From Nocardioides sp. (lineage in GTDB: Bacteria; Actinomycetota; Actinomycetes; Propionibacteriales; Nocardioidaceae), in assembly GCA_003519585.1 (NCBI GenBank), contig DOWL01000177.1, positions 925 to 49,523 of the forward strand: DNA of 48,599 nucleotides, in the 5' to 3' direction. The notes beneath the pieces are model-generated. The model made no database searches and was not told the DNA's origin. It saw nothing but the letters and a program-made list of their open reading frames with translations. Each line of letters begins with the position of its first letter. Within the stretch, counting starts at the first letter, position 1. Below are positions 1-8,216 of this stretch, one piece after another. The translations under genes and the position numbers were made by a program.

Positions 1-2718
1 TTCGAGGCCGAGGACGGCGAGCATTTCTTTCGCTCCACGCTGATTCAGACCTTGTTTTATGGCGTGTTCTCGGCCTGGGTGCTGTGGCACCGCGAGAACC
101 CCGCACGGCGCGACCGCTTCGACTGGAAGCTGGCGAGCTGGACGCTGCGGGTGCCGATGATCCGCGCCCTGTTCGAGCAGTTGTCGCAACCGTCGCGGTT
201 GTTACCGCTGGGCTTGGCCGAGGTGCTGGACTGGGTCAACGGAGTGTTGAACCGGGTGGATCGGGCGGCGTTCTTCGGCCAGTTCGCCGCCGCCGGCGCG
301 GTGCAATATTTCTACGAACCGTTCCTGCAAGCCTTCGATCCCGAACTGCGCAAGCAACTGGGGGTGTGGTACACGCCGCCGGAAATCGTGCGCTACATGG
401 TGGCGCGGGTGGATGCGGCATTGCGCGAGGAACTCGATATCGCCGACGGACTGGCCGATCCGCAAGTGTTCATTCTCGATCCCTGTTGCGGCACCGGCGC
501 GTATTTGACCGAGGTGTTGCGCCACATCAAGGCGCACTTGGACGAGCAGGGTTTGGGCGGTTTGGCCGGCGCCAAGCTGAAACAGGCGGCGCTGGAGCGG
601 GTGTTCGGCTTCGAGTTGCTGCCCGCGCCGTATGTGGTGGCGCACCTGCAATTGGGGCTGTTGCTGCATCAGTGGGGCGCGACGCTGCAACCGGACGTGG
701 CCACCGGCCAGACGGAGCGGCTGGGCGTATACCTGACCAACGCCCTGACCGGCTGGCAACCGCCGGACGAGGACGGCAAGAAGCGCATGGCGCAACTGGC
801 GCTCAATTTCCCGGAATTGATGGCGGAGAACAGCGCGGCGCGGCTGGTGAAGCAGGAACGGCGAATTCTGGTGATTCTGGGCAATCCGCCGTACAACGGT
901 TTCGCCGGGGTGGCGGTGGACGAGGAGCAGGAATTGACCCGCGCCTATCGCCAGACCCGCCGCGCGCCGCCGCCGCAGGGTCAGGGTTTGAACGATCTGT
1001 ACGTGCGGTTTTACCGGATGGCGGAGCGGCACATCGTCGAGCACAGCGGGCGCGGGGTGATTTGCTTCATCTCAAATTATTCGTGGCTGGACGGGCTGTC
1101 GTTCACCGGAATGCGGGAACAGTATTTGGAGAAGTTCGACCGAATTTGGATCGACTGCCTGAACGGCGACAAGTACAAAACCGGCAAACTCACGCCGGAA
1201 GGCTTGCCCGACCCCAGCGTGTTTTCCACCGATTTCAACTCGGAGGGAATTCAAGTTGGAACCGTGATTGCGTTGCTGGTGAGAAAAACCCAGCACGACG
1301 ATCCCCTCATCCAGTTTCGCCATTGGTGGGGAAAACTCAAACGCGAGGAATTGCTGAAAAGCCTCGATCAAGCGCCAGCGCCACCTTATCAATCGCTGCA
1401 ACCGCCGCTGGAATTGGGCTTGCCGTTCATGCCGATGCAAGTCCAAGCCCACTATCTCGCTTGGCCGCTCTTGCCGGAATTGCTTCCCGCCTCCTTCCCC
1501 GGCGTGAAAACCAGCCGCGACGATGCCTTGGTGGACATCGACCGGGCAGCGCTGGAACAGCGGATGCGCCGGTATTTTGACCCGAACGTCAGTGATGAGG
1601 AAGTTCGCCGAATTGCGCCGAGTTTGATGAAAACCACTGCACGGTTCGATCCCAAGCAAACACGCGCAATCCTGCAAAAGCGTGGCTTCCGATCCGAAAA
1701 TATCATCCGATACGCTTATCGGCCTTTCGATGTTCGTTGGCTTTATTGGGAACCGGAAACCAAGTTACTTGACGAAAAACGCAGCGAATATTTCCCTCAT
1801 TTATTCCCACAAAATATTTGGCTTGAAGCTCGCCAGCGGCAACCGATGGATCAATTTGATCGTGGTTTTGTAACACGCGCCTTGGGCGATAACTTCGGAA
1901 ATGGTTTATCGAGCTTCTTCCCGCTTTATCTGAAAAATCAAATCAAACCGCAGAACTCGCTACTCGACGAGCCGGCGGCATTAACCGAATATCAACCCAA
2001 CCTCAGCAACGCCGCAACCGAATATCTCGCCCGCATCGACGCCGACGCGCCGACACTATTCCATCACATCGTTGCCATCCTGCACGCCCCCGCTTATCGC
2101 ATCGACAACGCCGGGGCGCTGAAACAGGACTGGCCGCGTATTCCATTGCCCGCGACGCGGGAACGGCTGCTCGCCTCCGCCGAACTGGGCCGGCAGATTG
2201 CCGCTCTGCTCGACACCGAAACCCCGCTGCCCGGTGTCACCCAAGGCAAACCGCGCCCGGAACTGGCCAACATCGCCCTGCTGACGGTGGTGGACTCCGC
2301 TCCGCTCACGCCGGAACACCTCAAACTCACCGCTGGTTGGGGCCACGCCGGCAAAGGCGGCGTCACCATGCCCGGCAAGGGCCACACGGAAAGCACCTAC
2401 TCCCCTCTCCCAGCGGGAGAGGGGCCGGGGGTGAGGGCCGAGGCTTTGGGCGATGAAACGCTGGACGTGTATCTCAACGCCGATTGCCGCTGGAAAAACG
2501 TCCCGCGCCCGGTGTGGGAATACACCCTCGGCGGCTATCAAGTTCTGAAAAAATGGCTGTCGTATCGGGAATACGAACTGCTGGACCGGCCGCTCTCCGC
2601 CGAAGAAGCCCTCGAATTCACCCGGATGGCCCGCCGAATCGCCGCGCTGGTGCTCTTGCGTCCGGTGCTGGATGAGAATTACCGGGTCTGCGTGGAACAC
2701 TGCATCAAGTGGCCATAA
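1..2718 (+). CDS. Type ISP restriction-modification protein, 5'-truncated (methyltransferase and specificity part)
   Basis: The frame is open from base 1, so the N-terminal part is outside the window. Type ISP enzymes are single chains of nuclease, SF2 helicase, N6-adenine methyltransferase and target-recognition domain, and only the last two are present here. Methyltransferase motif I (DPCCGTGAY) is encoded at 478-504 and the catalytic NPPY motif at 883-894, as in gamma-class adenine methyltransferases. The C-terminal segment around 2491-2556 (NVPRPVWEYTLGGYQVLKKW) is the conserved signature of the LlaBIII-type specificity domain. A GC-rich palindromic repeat is inserted in frame at 2402-2438. 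The enzyme would methylate and, when complete, cleave DNA of foreign origin. The flanking sequence is unlike the actinobacterial DNA further right. Confidence 0.85.
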   Translation, partial: FEAEDGEHFFRSTLIQTLFYGVFSAWVLWHRENPARRDRFDWKLASWTLRVPMIRALFEQLSQPSRLLPLGLAEVLDWVNGVLNRVDRAAFFGQFAAAGAVQYFYEPFLQAFDPELRKQLGVWYTPPEIVRYMVARVDAALREELDIADGLADPQVFILDPCCGTGAYLTEVLRHIKAHLDEQGLGGLAGAKLKQAALERVFGFELLPAPYVVAHLQLGLLLHQWGATLQPDVATGQTERLGVYLTNALTGWQPPDEDGKKRMAQLALNFPELMAENSAARLVKQERRILVILGNPPYNGFAGVAVDEEQELTRAYRQTRRAPPPQGQGLNDLYVRFYRMAERHIVEHSGRGVICFISNYSWLDGLSFTGMREQYLEKFDRIWIDCLNGDKYKTGKLTPEGLPDPSVFSTDFNSEGIQVGTVIALLVRKTQHDDPLIQFRHWWGKLKREELLKSLDQAPAPPYQSLQPPLELGLPFMPMQVQAHYLAWPLLPELLPASFPGVKTSRDDALVDIDRAALEQRMRRYFDPNVSDEEVRRIAPSLMKTTARFDPKQTRAILQKRGFRSENIIRYAYRPFDVRWLYWEPETKLLDEKRSEYFPHLFPQNIWLEARQRQPMDQFDRGFVTRALGDNFGNGLSSFFPLYLKNQIKPQNSLLDEPAALTEYQPNLSNAATEYLARIDADAPTLFHHIVAILHAPAYRIDNAGALKQDWPRIPLPATRERLLASAELGRQIAALLDTETPLPGVTQGKPRPELANIALLTVVDSAPLTPEHLKLTAGWGHAGKGGVTMPGKGHTESTYSPLPAGEGPGVRAEALGDETLDVYLNADCRWKNVPRPVWEYTLGGYQVLKKWLSYREYELLDRPLSAEEALEFTRMARRIAALVLLRPVLDENYRVCVEHCIKWP
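2402..2438. repeat. GC-rich palindromic interspersed repeat inside the type ISP gene
   Basis: CCCCTCTCCC and GGGAGAGGGG form a perfect 10-bp stem around AGC (2402-2424), followed by CCGGGGGTGAGGGC. Repeats of this kind (often translated as SPLPAGEGPGVRA) are scattered through many gammaproteobacterial and betaproteobacterial genomes. Here the repeat lies within the coding frame and does not break it, adding about 13 residues just before the specificity signature. Confidence 0.75.
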
Positions 2719-2737
2719 AACCCACTTGATGAGTCCC

Positions 2738-3028
2738 CTATTGCAAGGCGTCTGGAGCGGGAAAATCGCCGTGAGCGGTCGTTGTCCCGTCTCCCTCCTT
2801 GCGCCGACAATGCACCAGTCCAAGGGCGTTCTGGATATGGCGGGAAGCGGCGAGTCGTTGCTCCTCGGGTTGGGCCGCCAGGGCGGCCGACGCCAACACC
2901 GCCGCGACGCTCACCAGAAACGAAGGTGGATCCAGCTCGGCGTCGCGCGCATAGGCCAAAATGTGGGCGCTGGCTTCCTTGGCGCAAGCAGCCACCAGAG
3001 TGCTGACACGTTTCTCATCGGGGGTCAT
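2738..3028 (-). CDS. Small hypothetical protein, 96 aa
   Basis: I do not recognise a family. The product starts MTPDEKRVSTLV and is largely helical and alanine-rich in the middle (VSVAAVLASAALAAQPEEQR). The start is supported by AGGAG about 8 nt upstream of the ATG at 3028. It converges on the type ISP gene, with 19 bp between the two stop codons. It lies on the gammaproteobacterial-looking side of the contig junction. It could be a regulatory or accessory helical protein. No function can be assigned. Confidence 0.55.
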   Translation of the reverse strand: MTPDEKRVSTLVAACAKEASAHILAYARDAELDPPSFLVSVAAVLASAALAAQPEEQRLAASRHIQNALGLVHCRRKEGDGTTTAHGDFPAPDALQ

Positions 3029-3171
3029 CGGTCACTCCTGGTCAATAATTCAGGGGTTATAAAAAATAAACCAAGTCATCGGCCTATAAGTCAACCACCC
3101 AAGCCGTCCATGAAGTCGACGGCGTTCGTGGCGAAGCAACTCGAATGGACTTGTGGTTCCTGAAAAAATCC

Positions 3172-4281
3172 TCAATCGTTCCGGCCCGCCGCGCCAGCGC
3201 CACTCCCACGCCGGAACATCACCCGATGGTCGATATCCAGCCGGATACCGATCCGTTGCCCCAAGGCATGGTTGTGATGACTGGAGGCCAGGCACAGCAG
3301 CCGCGCACCGCTGGGTAGCTTGAGGGTATACAAAAACTCCGCGCCCCGAAACGCCCGCTCCGCCACCTCCGCGCTCAACGGGCTGGCGTCGTCGTGAATC
3401 ACGTCGTCTGGCCGCACCAACACCTCCACCTCATCGCCCGGCGCGTAACCGTCCGGCAGCGCGCCGTCCACCTCGCCCAACTCCGTCAACACCCGACCGT
3501 CCTCCCCGACCCGGCCCGGCAGCAACACGCCCTGGCCGATGAAATCGGCGACGAAACGGTCGACCGGGCGATGATAGAGATTGTAGGCGCTGTCCCACTG
3601 CAACAACCGACCCTTGCGCAACACGCCGATTTCGTCGGCGAAAGCGAACGCCTCGAACTGATCGTGGCTGACCAGCAGACCACCGATGCCCTCTCGCAGC
3701 AGGATGGCGCGGATCTCGCGCGCCAGCCCCTCGCGCAGAGCCACGTCCAGGCTGGAAAACGGTTCGTCCAGCAGCAACAACCCCGGTCTCGGCGCCAGCG
3801 CCCGGGCCAGCGCCACCCGCTGCTGCTGGCCGCCGGAGAGCTGGGCCGGCTTCTTGCGGGCCTGGGTGCCGAGCTCGACCAGGTCGAGCATCGCGCGCAC
3901 CTCGTCGTCGACGTTCTTCTTCTTGCGGCGTCTGAGGCCGAAGGCGACATTCTCGAAGATGTCGAGGTGCGGGAAGAGCGCGTAGTTCTGGAAGACCGTG
4001 TTGACCGGACGCTGGTAGGGCTTGGCGTAGGTGATGTCGGAGCCCGCCAGCACGATCGACCCGGAGCTCGGTGTCTCCAGGCCAGCCACCATGCGCAGCG
4101 TCGTGGTCTTGCCGCAGCCCGAGGGCCCGAGCAATGCGAAGAACGAGCCGCGCGGCACGTCGAGGTCGAGCTCGCGGACCGCGTAGAACGAGCCGAAGTG
4201 CTTGGTCAGCGCCCGCAGCGCCAGCCCGTCGTACGACGCTGCGTCGGCCAGGCCGGACGGGACCTCAGCCACCTGTGACAT
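3172..4281 (-). CDS. Chimeric ABC transporter ATPase: actinobacterial PotA N-half joined to FbpC-like C-half
   Basis: The reading frame is intact (369 aa) with Walker A (GPSGCGKTT), the signature LSGGQQQR, Walker B (LLLLDEP) and the switch histidine (SHDQ). The N-half ([20 protein letters not shown]) matches polyamine transporter ATPases and overlaps potD by 17 nt. The C-half ([20 protein letters not shown], then a TOBE-like tail) is typical of FbpC iron(III) ATPases of Gammaproteobacteria, and its codon use is less GC3-biased. The change occurs near the signature motif (about 3795-3845). The potB and potC permeases expected after potA are missing. I regard the fused protein as an assembly product and the two halves as fragments of two genes from different organisms. 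Confidence 0.8.
   Translation of the reverse strand: MSQVAEVPSGLADAASYDGLALRALTKHFGSFYAVRELDLDVPRGSFFALLGPSGCGKTTTLRMVAGLETPSSGSIVLAGSDITYAKPYQRPVNTVFQNYALFPHLDIFENVAFGLRRRKKKNVDDEVRAMLDLVELGTQARKKPAQLSGGQQQRVALARALAPRPGLLLLDEPFSSLDVALREGLAREIRAILLREGIGGLLVSHDQFEAFAFADEIGVLRKGRLLQWDSAYNLYHRPVDRFVADFIGQGVLLPGRVGEDGRVLTELGEVDGALPDGYAPGDEVEVLVRPDDVIHDDASPLSAEVAERAFRGAEFLYTLKLPSGARLLCLASSHHNHALGQRIGIRLDIDHRVMFRRGSGAGAAGRND
3795..3845. other. Probable chimeric contig junction in the conserved ABC signature region
   Basis: Sequence to the left has gammaproteobacterial gene content and sequence to the right is continuous actinobacterial DNA. The switch falls in the stretch encoding [18 protein letters not shown], one of the most conserved DNA segments in bacteria, where short-read assemblers commonly join unrelated genomes. 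The boundary is placed from the protein-level change in family likeness, so it is good to only a few tens of bases. Confidence 0.75.
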
Positions 4282-5479
4282 CGGCGAACTCTCCTTCGTA
4301 CTGGGTGATCTGGGCCTCGGTGAGCGGCATGAAGTCCATGGTCACCGAGAGCGTCTCGTCGTCGGGGAAGATGAGTTGGTTGTCGACCAGGCTCGGGTCG
4401 ATCTTCTCCATCTCCTCCTTGGCTCCCTTGACCGGACAGATGTAGTTGACCCAGGCGGCGAGCTTCGCGGCCGTCTCGGGCTCGTAGTAGTAGTTCATCC
4501 ACTGCTCGGCGTTGGCCGTGTGCTCGGCGAGGTTGGGCACCAGCATGTTGTCGCTCCAGAGCATCAACCCCTCCTCGGGAGCGACGAACTTGATCGCCGG
4601 GTTGTCGAACTGCGCCTGGATCACGTCGCCCGACCAGGCCTCGCAGGCCACGATGTTCCCGGCGGCGAGGTCCTGGATGTACTCGTTGCCCGTGAACGCG
4701 CGGACCTGACCTGAGTCGACGACCTCCTGCAGCTTGTCGAGCGCAGCGCCCCACTGGTCCTCGGTGAACTTGCTCGGGTCGGCACCGGTCACCTTGAGCA
4801 TGAAGCCCATCGTGTCCCGCATCTCGGTGAGCAGGGAGATACCGCCCTTGAGATCGGAGCGGGTGAGCAGCTCTTCGAAGCTCCCGACCTCGTCGACCGC
4901 CTCGGAGTTGTAGGCGATGCCGGTCAGCCCGCTCTGCCAGGGCACGTGGCGCTCGAAGTCGGGGTCCCACTGCCGGTCGCGCAGCGGGTCGATGATGTTG
5001 TCGATGACGTTGGGGATCTTGGTGGTGTCGAGCTGTGCGATCCAGCCCAGGTCGATCATCCGCGCCGCCATCCAGTCGGTCAGGACCATGATGTCGCGGT
5101 CGACCGGCTGGCAGGCGCCCAACTGATTCTTGACCTTGGCGTAGAAGTCGTTGTTGTCGTTGACGTCGTCGGTGTAGTCGACGGTGATCCCGGTCCGGTC
5201 CTGGAACACCGAAACCGTCGAGGTCGGCTTGCGCCGCGGGTCGATGTAGGCCGGCCAGTTGGAGACGATCACCTGTTTCTGGGTGTCGGACAGATCAGGC
5301 CCGATGCACTCCTTGGACTCGACGGTCACACCGTCGACCGAGAAGAACGGCAGCTTCAACGCGGCGGCGCTCAGGCCGACGAAGGCCACCGCCCCCGCAC
5401 CACGGACCACGCCTCGGCGGGTCAGGCCGCGCTGCGTGCGCGGCACCGGCTCCAGTCGATCGGGCGGGCCGGCAGTCAT
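4265..5479 (-). CDS. potD: Spermidine/putrescine ABC transporter substrate-binding protein
   Basis: This extracellular binding protein delivers polyamines to the PotABC importer. It has an N-terminal twin-arginine-like signal (TRRGVVRGAGAVAFVGLSAA) followed by a family-1/8 solute-binding fold (VIVSNWPAYIDP, DYTDDVNDNNDFYAKV, and the C-terminal NYICPVKGA segment). The length (404 aa) fits the family. The ATG at 5479 is preferred over a GTG at 5491 because GGGGA lies 7-8 nt upstream of it. Its stop overlaps the start of the potA-like ATPase. It is transcribed divergently from an Lrp-type regulator. The exact ligand could be putrescine, spermidine or a related diamine. Confidence 0.88.
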   Translation of the reverse strand: MTAGPPDRLEPVPRTQRGLTRRGVVRGAGAVAFVGLSAAALKLPFFSVDGVTVESKECIGPDLSDTQKQVIVSNWPAYIDPRRKPTSTVSVFQDRTGITVDYTDDVNDNNDFYAKVKNQLGACQPVDRDIMVLTDWMAARMIDLGWIAQLDTTKIPNVIDNIIDPLRDRQWDPDFERHVPWQSGLTGIAYNSEAVDEVGSFEELLTRSDLKGGISLLTEMRDTMGFMLKVTGADPSKFTEDQWGAALDKLQEVVDSGQVRAFTGNEYIQDLAAGNIVACEAWSGDVIQAQFDNPAIKFVAPEEGLMLWSDNMLVPNLAEHTANAEQWMNYYYEPETAAKLAAWVNYICPVKGAKEEMEKIDPSLVDNQLIFPDDETLSVTMDFMPLTEAQITQYEGEFADVTGG

Positions 5480-5489
5480 CGAGGTCCCC

Positions 5490-5507
5490 ACACGATGCGG
5501 ATCGTGT
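5490..5507. promoter_or_regulatory. Inverted repeat in the potD-lrp divergent intergenic region
   Basis: ACACGAT and ATCGTGT are perfect 7-bp arms separated by 4 nt, 11 bp upstream of the potD start and within the only space between potD and the Lrp-type gene. Lrp/AsnC regulators commonly bind imperfect dyads next to their own gene, so this is a candidate operator. Binding is inferred only. Confidence 0.4.
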
Positions 5508-5615
5508 CACGCGATCCGGCCTTCAACAAGGGATCTCGCAGTTAAGCAACATTCCTGCAACGAAATCCCTCGTCTCGTGCGGCAAAAAGTAGCCCGACGG
5601 GGTACGTTGCGCGCC

Positions 5616-6089
5616 ATGAGGAGTGACCGGACGAAGCGTCATCCACCCCTCGACGAGGTCTCCAAGGCCATCATCACCCAGCTCCAGCAGGACGGTCGGC
5701 GCTCCTACGCCTCGATCGGCAAGGTGGTCGGGCTCTCCGAGGCCGCGGTGCGCCAGCGGGTGCAACGGCTCACCGACGCCGGGGTGATGCAGGTCGTCGC
5801 GGTCACCGACCCGATGGAGCTCGGCTTCGCCCGTCAGGCGATGGTCGGCGTCCGGGTGACCGGGCAGATCGAGCCGGTAGCCGACGCGATCGCGGGGCTC
5901 GACGAGGTCGACTACGTCGTGGTCACCGCCGGCTCCTACGACCTCCTCGCGGAGGTCGTCGCCGAGAGCGACGAGCACCTGCTCGGGATCATCAGCGACC
6001 AGATCCGCTCTATCGAGGGCGTCCTCTCGACCGAGACGTTCATGTACCTCCACCTGCGCAAGCAGACGTACAGCTGGGGTGTTCGCTGA
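5616..6089 (+). CDS. Lrp/AsnC family transcriptional regulator
   Basis: The 157-aa protein has an N-terminal winged helix (SKAIITQLQQDGRRSYASIG, then LSEAAVRQRVQRL) and a C-terminal RAM ligand-binding domain (VDYVVVTAGSYDLLAEVVAE). An ATG at 5616 gives the standard Lrp length, although the frame is open further upstream. It is divergent from potD and lies directly upstream of an amine oxidoreductase and ddaH. It therefore probably controls polyamine or amino-acid use in response to a small-molecule effector. The ligand cannot be read from the sequence. Confidence 0.9.
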   Translation: MRSDRTKRHPPLDEVSKAIITQLQQDGRRSYASIGKVVGLSEAAVRQRVQRLTDAGVMQVVAVTDPMELGFARQAMVGVRVTGQIEPVADAIAGLDEVDYVVVTAGSYDLLAEVVAESDEHLLGIISDQIRSIEGVLSTETFMYLHLRKQTYSWGVR

Positions 6090-7402
6090 GCTACCGCGGC
6101 CTCTCCCTCTGGCACGAGACCACACCGACCGACTGGACGCCGCGGCCGGCCCTCGCGGGTGACACCGAGGCCGATGTCGCCATCGTCGGCGCTGGATACA
6201 CCGGCCTGTGGACGGCGTACTATCTGGCGCGAGCCGAGCCGTCGCTCCGCATCGTGATGGTCGAGTCCGAGGTCGCGGGCTTCGGCGCGTCGGGCCGCAA
6301 CGGAGGCTGGTGCTCGGCACTGTTCCCGACCTCGCTCGGCGAGACGCAGGATGCCGCGATGCGCGCCTCGGTCGACGAGGTGCTGGCGGTGGCCGCCGCC
6401 GAGGGGATCGACTGCCACGCGGCGAAGGGCGGCACGATCGTGCTCGCGCGGACGCCGGCCCAGCTGGCCCGAGCCCGGGCGGAGTACGGCGACCGGGTGC
6501 TCTCCCCCGCCGACGCCGGCGAACACCTGCGCGCGAGCGGGACCCTCGGCGCGACGTACACCCCGGACTGCGCGGCGATCCATCCCGGGCGACTGGTCCG
6601 CGGGCTCGCCGACGTCGTCACCCGCCGGGGCGTGAGGTTGTACGAGCGGACGCCGGCGACCTCGATCGAGCCCGGCCTGGTCCGGACGCCCGGTGGCACC
6701 GTCCGGGCGCGGTACGTCGTCCGCGCCACGGAGGGGTTCACGCCCCGGCTGCCGGGGCTGGCGCGGGCCGTGGTCCCGGTCTACTCGTTGATCATCGCCT
6801 CGGAGCCACTCCCACCGTCGGTGTGGGACGAGATCGGGCTGGCCCGTCGGGAGACGTTCTCCGACCACCGACACCTGATCATCTACGGCCAGCGCACCGC
6901 GGACGACCGACTGGTCTTCGGCGGCCGCGGCGCGCCGTACCACCTCGGCTCGCGGATCCGTCCCGAGTTCGACCGCGACCACCGGGTCTTCGCCGGACTG
7001 CACGCGACGCTGCTGGAGCTGTTCCCGGTGCTGGCCGGCGCCCGGTTCACCCATGCCTGGGGCGGCCCGCTCGGGATCCCGCGCGACTGGTGCGCCTCAG
7101 TGGGACTGGACCGGACGACCGGGCTCGCCTGGGCCGGCGGGTACGTCGGCGACGGTGTCTCGACCACCAACCTCGCCGGCCGGACCCTGTGCGACCTGGT
7201 GTTGGAGCGCGACTCAGAGCTCACCGACCTGCCCTGGGTCGGACACCACTCCCCGCGCTGGGAGCCGGAGCCGCTGCGCTGGCTGGGCATCAACGCCGGC
7301 CTGCGCGCGATGACGCTGGCCGATGCCGAGGAGCGCGTGACCGGCCGGCCCTCGCTGATCGGTCGAGTGATGGCGCCCCTGGTCGGCGGCCACTCCGCCT
7401 GA
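6086..7402 (+). CDS. FAD-dependent amine oxidoreductase (DAO family, PuuB-like)
   Basis: The product (438 aa) is a DadA/PuuB-type flavoprotein that oxidises amines or amino acids. The Rossmann dinucleotide motif IVGAGYTGLW spans residues 33-42, followed by GFGASGRNGGW, the flavin-contact segment of this family. The C-terminal FAD motif (WAGGYVGDGVSTTNLAGRTL) is present. ATG, GTG and TTG codons occur only after the Rossmann motif, so the start must lie upstream. The best candidate is CTG at 6086, whose CTGA overlaps the Lrp-gene stop. Context with potD and ddaH suggests oxidation of a gamma-glutamylated polyamine or related amine. The start is less certain than the function. Confidence 0.82.
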   Translation: MSYRGLSLWHETTPTDWTPRPALAGDTEADVAIVGAGYTGLWTAYYLARAEPSLRIVMVESEVAGFGASGRNGGWCSALFPTSLGETQDAAMRASVDEVLAVAAAEGIDCHAAKGGTIVLARTPAQLARARAEYGDRVLSPADAGEHLRASGTLGATYTPDCAAIHPGRLVRGLADVVTRRGVRLYERTPATSIEPGLVRTPGGTVRARYVVRATEGFTPRLPGLARAVVPVYSLIIASEPLPPSVWDEIGLARRETFSDHRHLIIYGQRTADDRLVFGGRGAPYHLGSRIRPEFDRDHRVFAGLHATLLELFPVLAGARFTHAWGGPLGIPRDWCASVGLDRTTGLAWAGGYVGDGVSTTNLAGRTLCDLVLERDSELTDLPWVGHHSPRWEPEPLRWLGINAGLRAMTLADAEERVTGRPSLIGRVMAPLVGGHSA

Positions 7403-7434
7403 ACTCGACCCCGAAAGCAGAGCATGATGGGCCC

Positions 7435-8199
7435 GTGCAGAAGCGTGCCCTCGTCCGCCGGCCCGGTCCCCGTCTCGACGAGGGGTTGCTGACCCACCTC
7501 GACCGCCAGCCGGTCGACCTCGAGCTGGCTCGTCGCCAGTGGCTCGGGTACGCCGCCGCCCTGCAGGCCGAGGGGTGGGAGCTGTACGAGGTCGAACCGG
7601 CCGACGACTGCCCCGACGCCGTCTTCGTCGAGGACACCGCAGTCGTGTACGGCGACCTCGCGGTCGTCACCCGGCCCGGGGCCGACGAGCGCAAGCCCGA
7701 GACCGCCGGCACCGAGGCAGCGCTGGCCGGGTTGGGCTACCGCGTCGCGCACATCGAGGCACCCGGCACTCTCGACGGCGGTGATGTGCTCAAGCACGCC
7801 GGCACAGTCTGGGTCGGCCTCGGCGGGCGCACCGACCAGGCGGGCCTCGACCAGTTGCGCGACCACCTCGTCCCCCTGGGCGCCCGGGTGGTCGGCGTAC
7901 CCGTCACCAAGGTGCTGCACCTCAAGTCCGCGGTGACGGCCCTCCCCGACGGCACGGTGATCGGCTACGACCCCCTGGTCGACGACCCCGCCGTGTTCCC
8001 GGCCTACTTCTCGGTCCCCGAGGAACCCGGCGCCCATGTGGTCCTCCTGGACGCGTCCACGGTGCTGATGTCGACGGCTGCGCCGCGGACGCAGGAGATC
8101 TTCGAGTCCCGCGGCCTACGGGTCGTGGCGGTGGACATCTCGGAGTACGAGAAGCTCGAGGGCTGCGTGACCTGCCTGTCTATCCGATTGCGCGGCTGA
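7435..8199 (+). CDS. ddaH: N(G),N(G)-dimethylarginine dimethylaminohydrolase
   Basis: The enzyme hydrolyses methylated arginines to citrulline and a methylamine. The GTG start at 7435 gives 254 aa, the length I recall for the Pseudomonas aeruginosa enzyme. Visible family features are FVEDTAVV, LDGGDVLK, the catalytic histidine in VLHLKSAV (residue 162) and the catalytic cysteine near the C terminus (EGCVTCLSIRL, residue 247). The gene follows the FAD oxidoreductase by 32 bp and is probably cotranscribed with it. Its product citrulline and the polyamine genes nearby fit a shared arginine/amine catabolic unit. Confidence 0.88.
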   Translation: MQKRALVRRPGPRLDEGLLTHLDRQPVDLELARRQWLGYAAALQAEGWELYEVEPADDCPDAVFVEDTAVVYGDLAVVTRPGADERKPETAGTEAALAGLGYRVAHIEAPGTLDGGDVLKHAGTVWVGLGGRTDQAGLDQLRDHLVPLGARVVGVPVTKVLHLKSAVTALPDGTVIGYDPLVDDPAVFPAYFSVPEEPGAHVVLLDASTVLMSTAAPRTQEIFESRGLRVVAVDISEYEKLEGCVTCLSIRLRG

Positions 8200-8216
8200 C
8201 TCCGGTCAGGCTGCGG

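Noticed and set aside
84..1580. Long overlapping frame on the same strand as the type ISP gene
   Set aside because: The translation is Arg/Gly/Ala-rich without motifs and is a high-GC shadow of the methyltransferase frame.
3172..4281. A true horizontally recombined ABC ATPase
   Set aside because: It cannot be excluded, but the switch at the signature motif plus the change in gene content on both sides fits misassembly much better.
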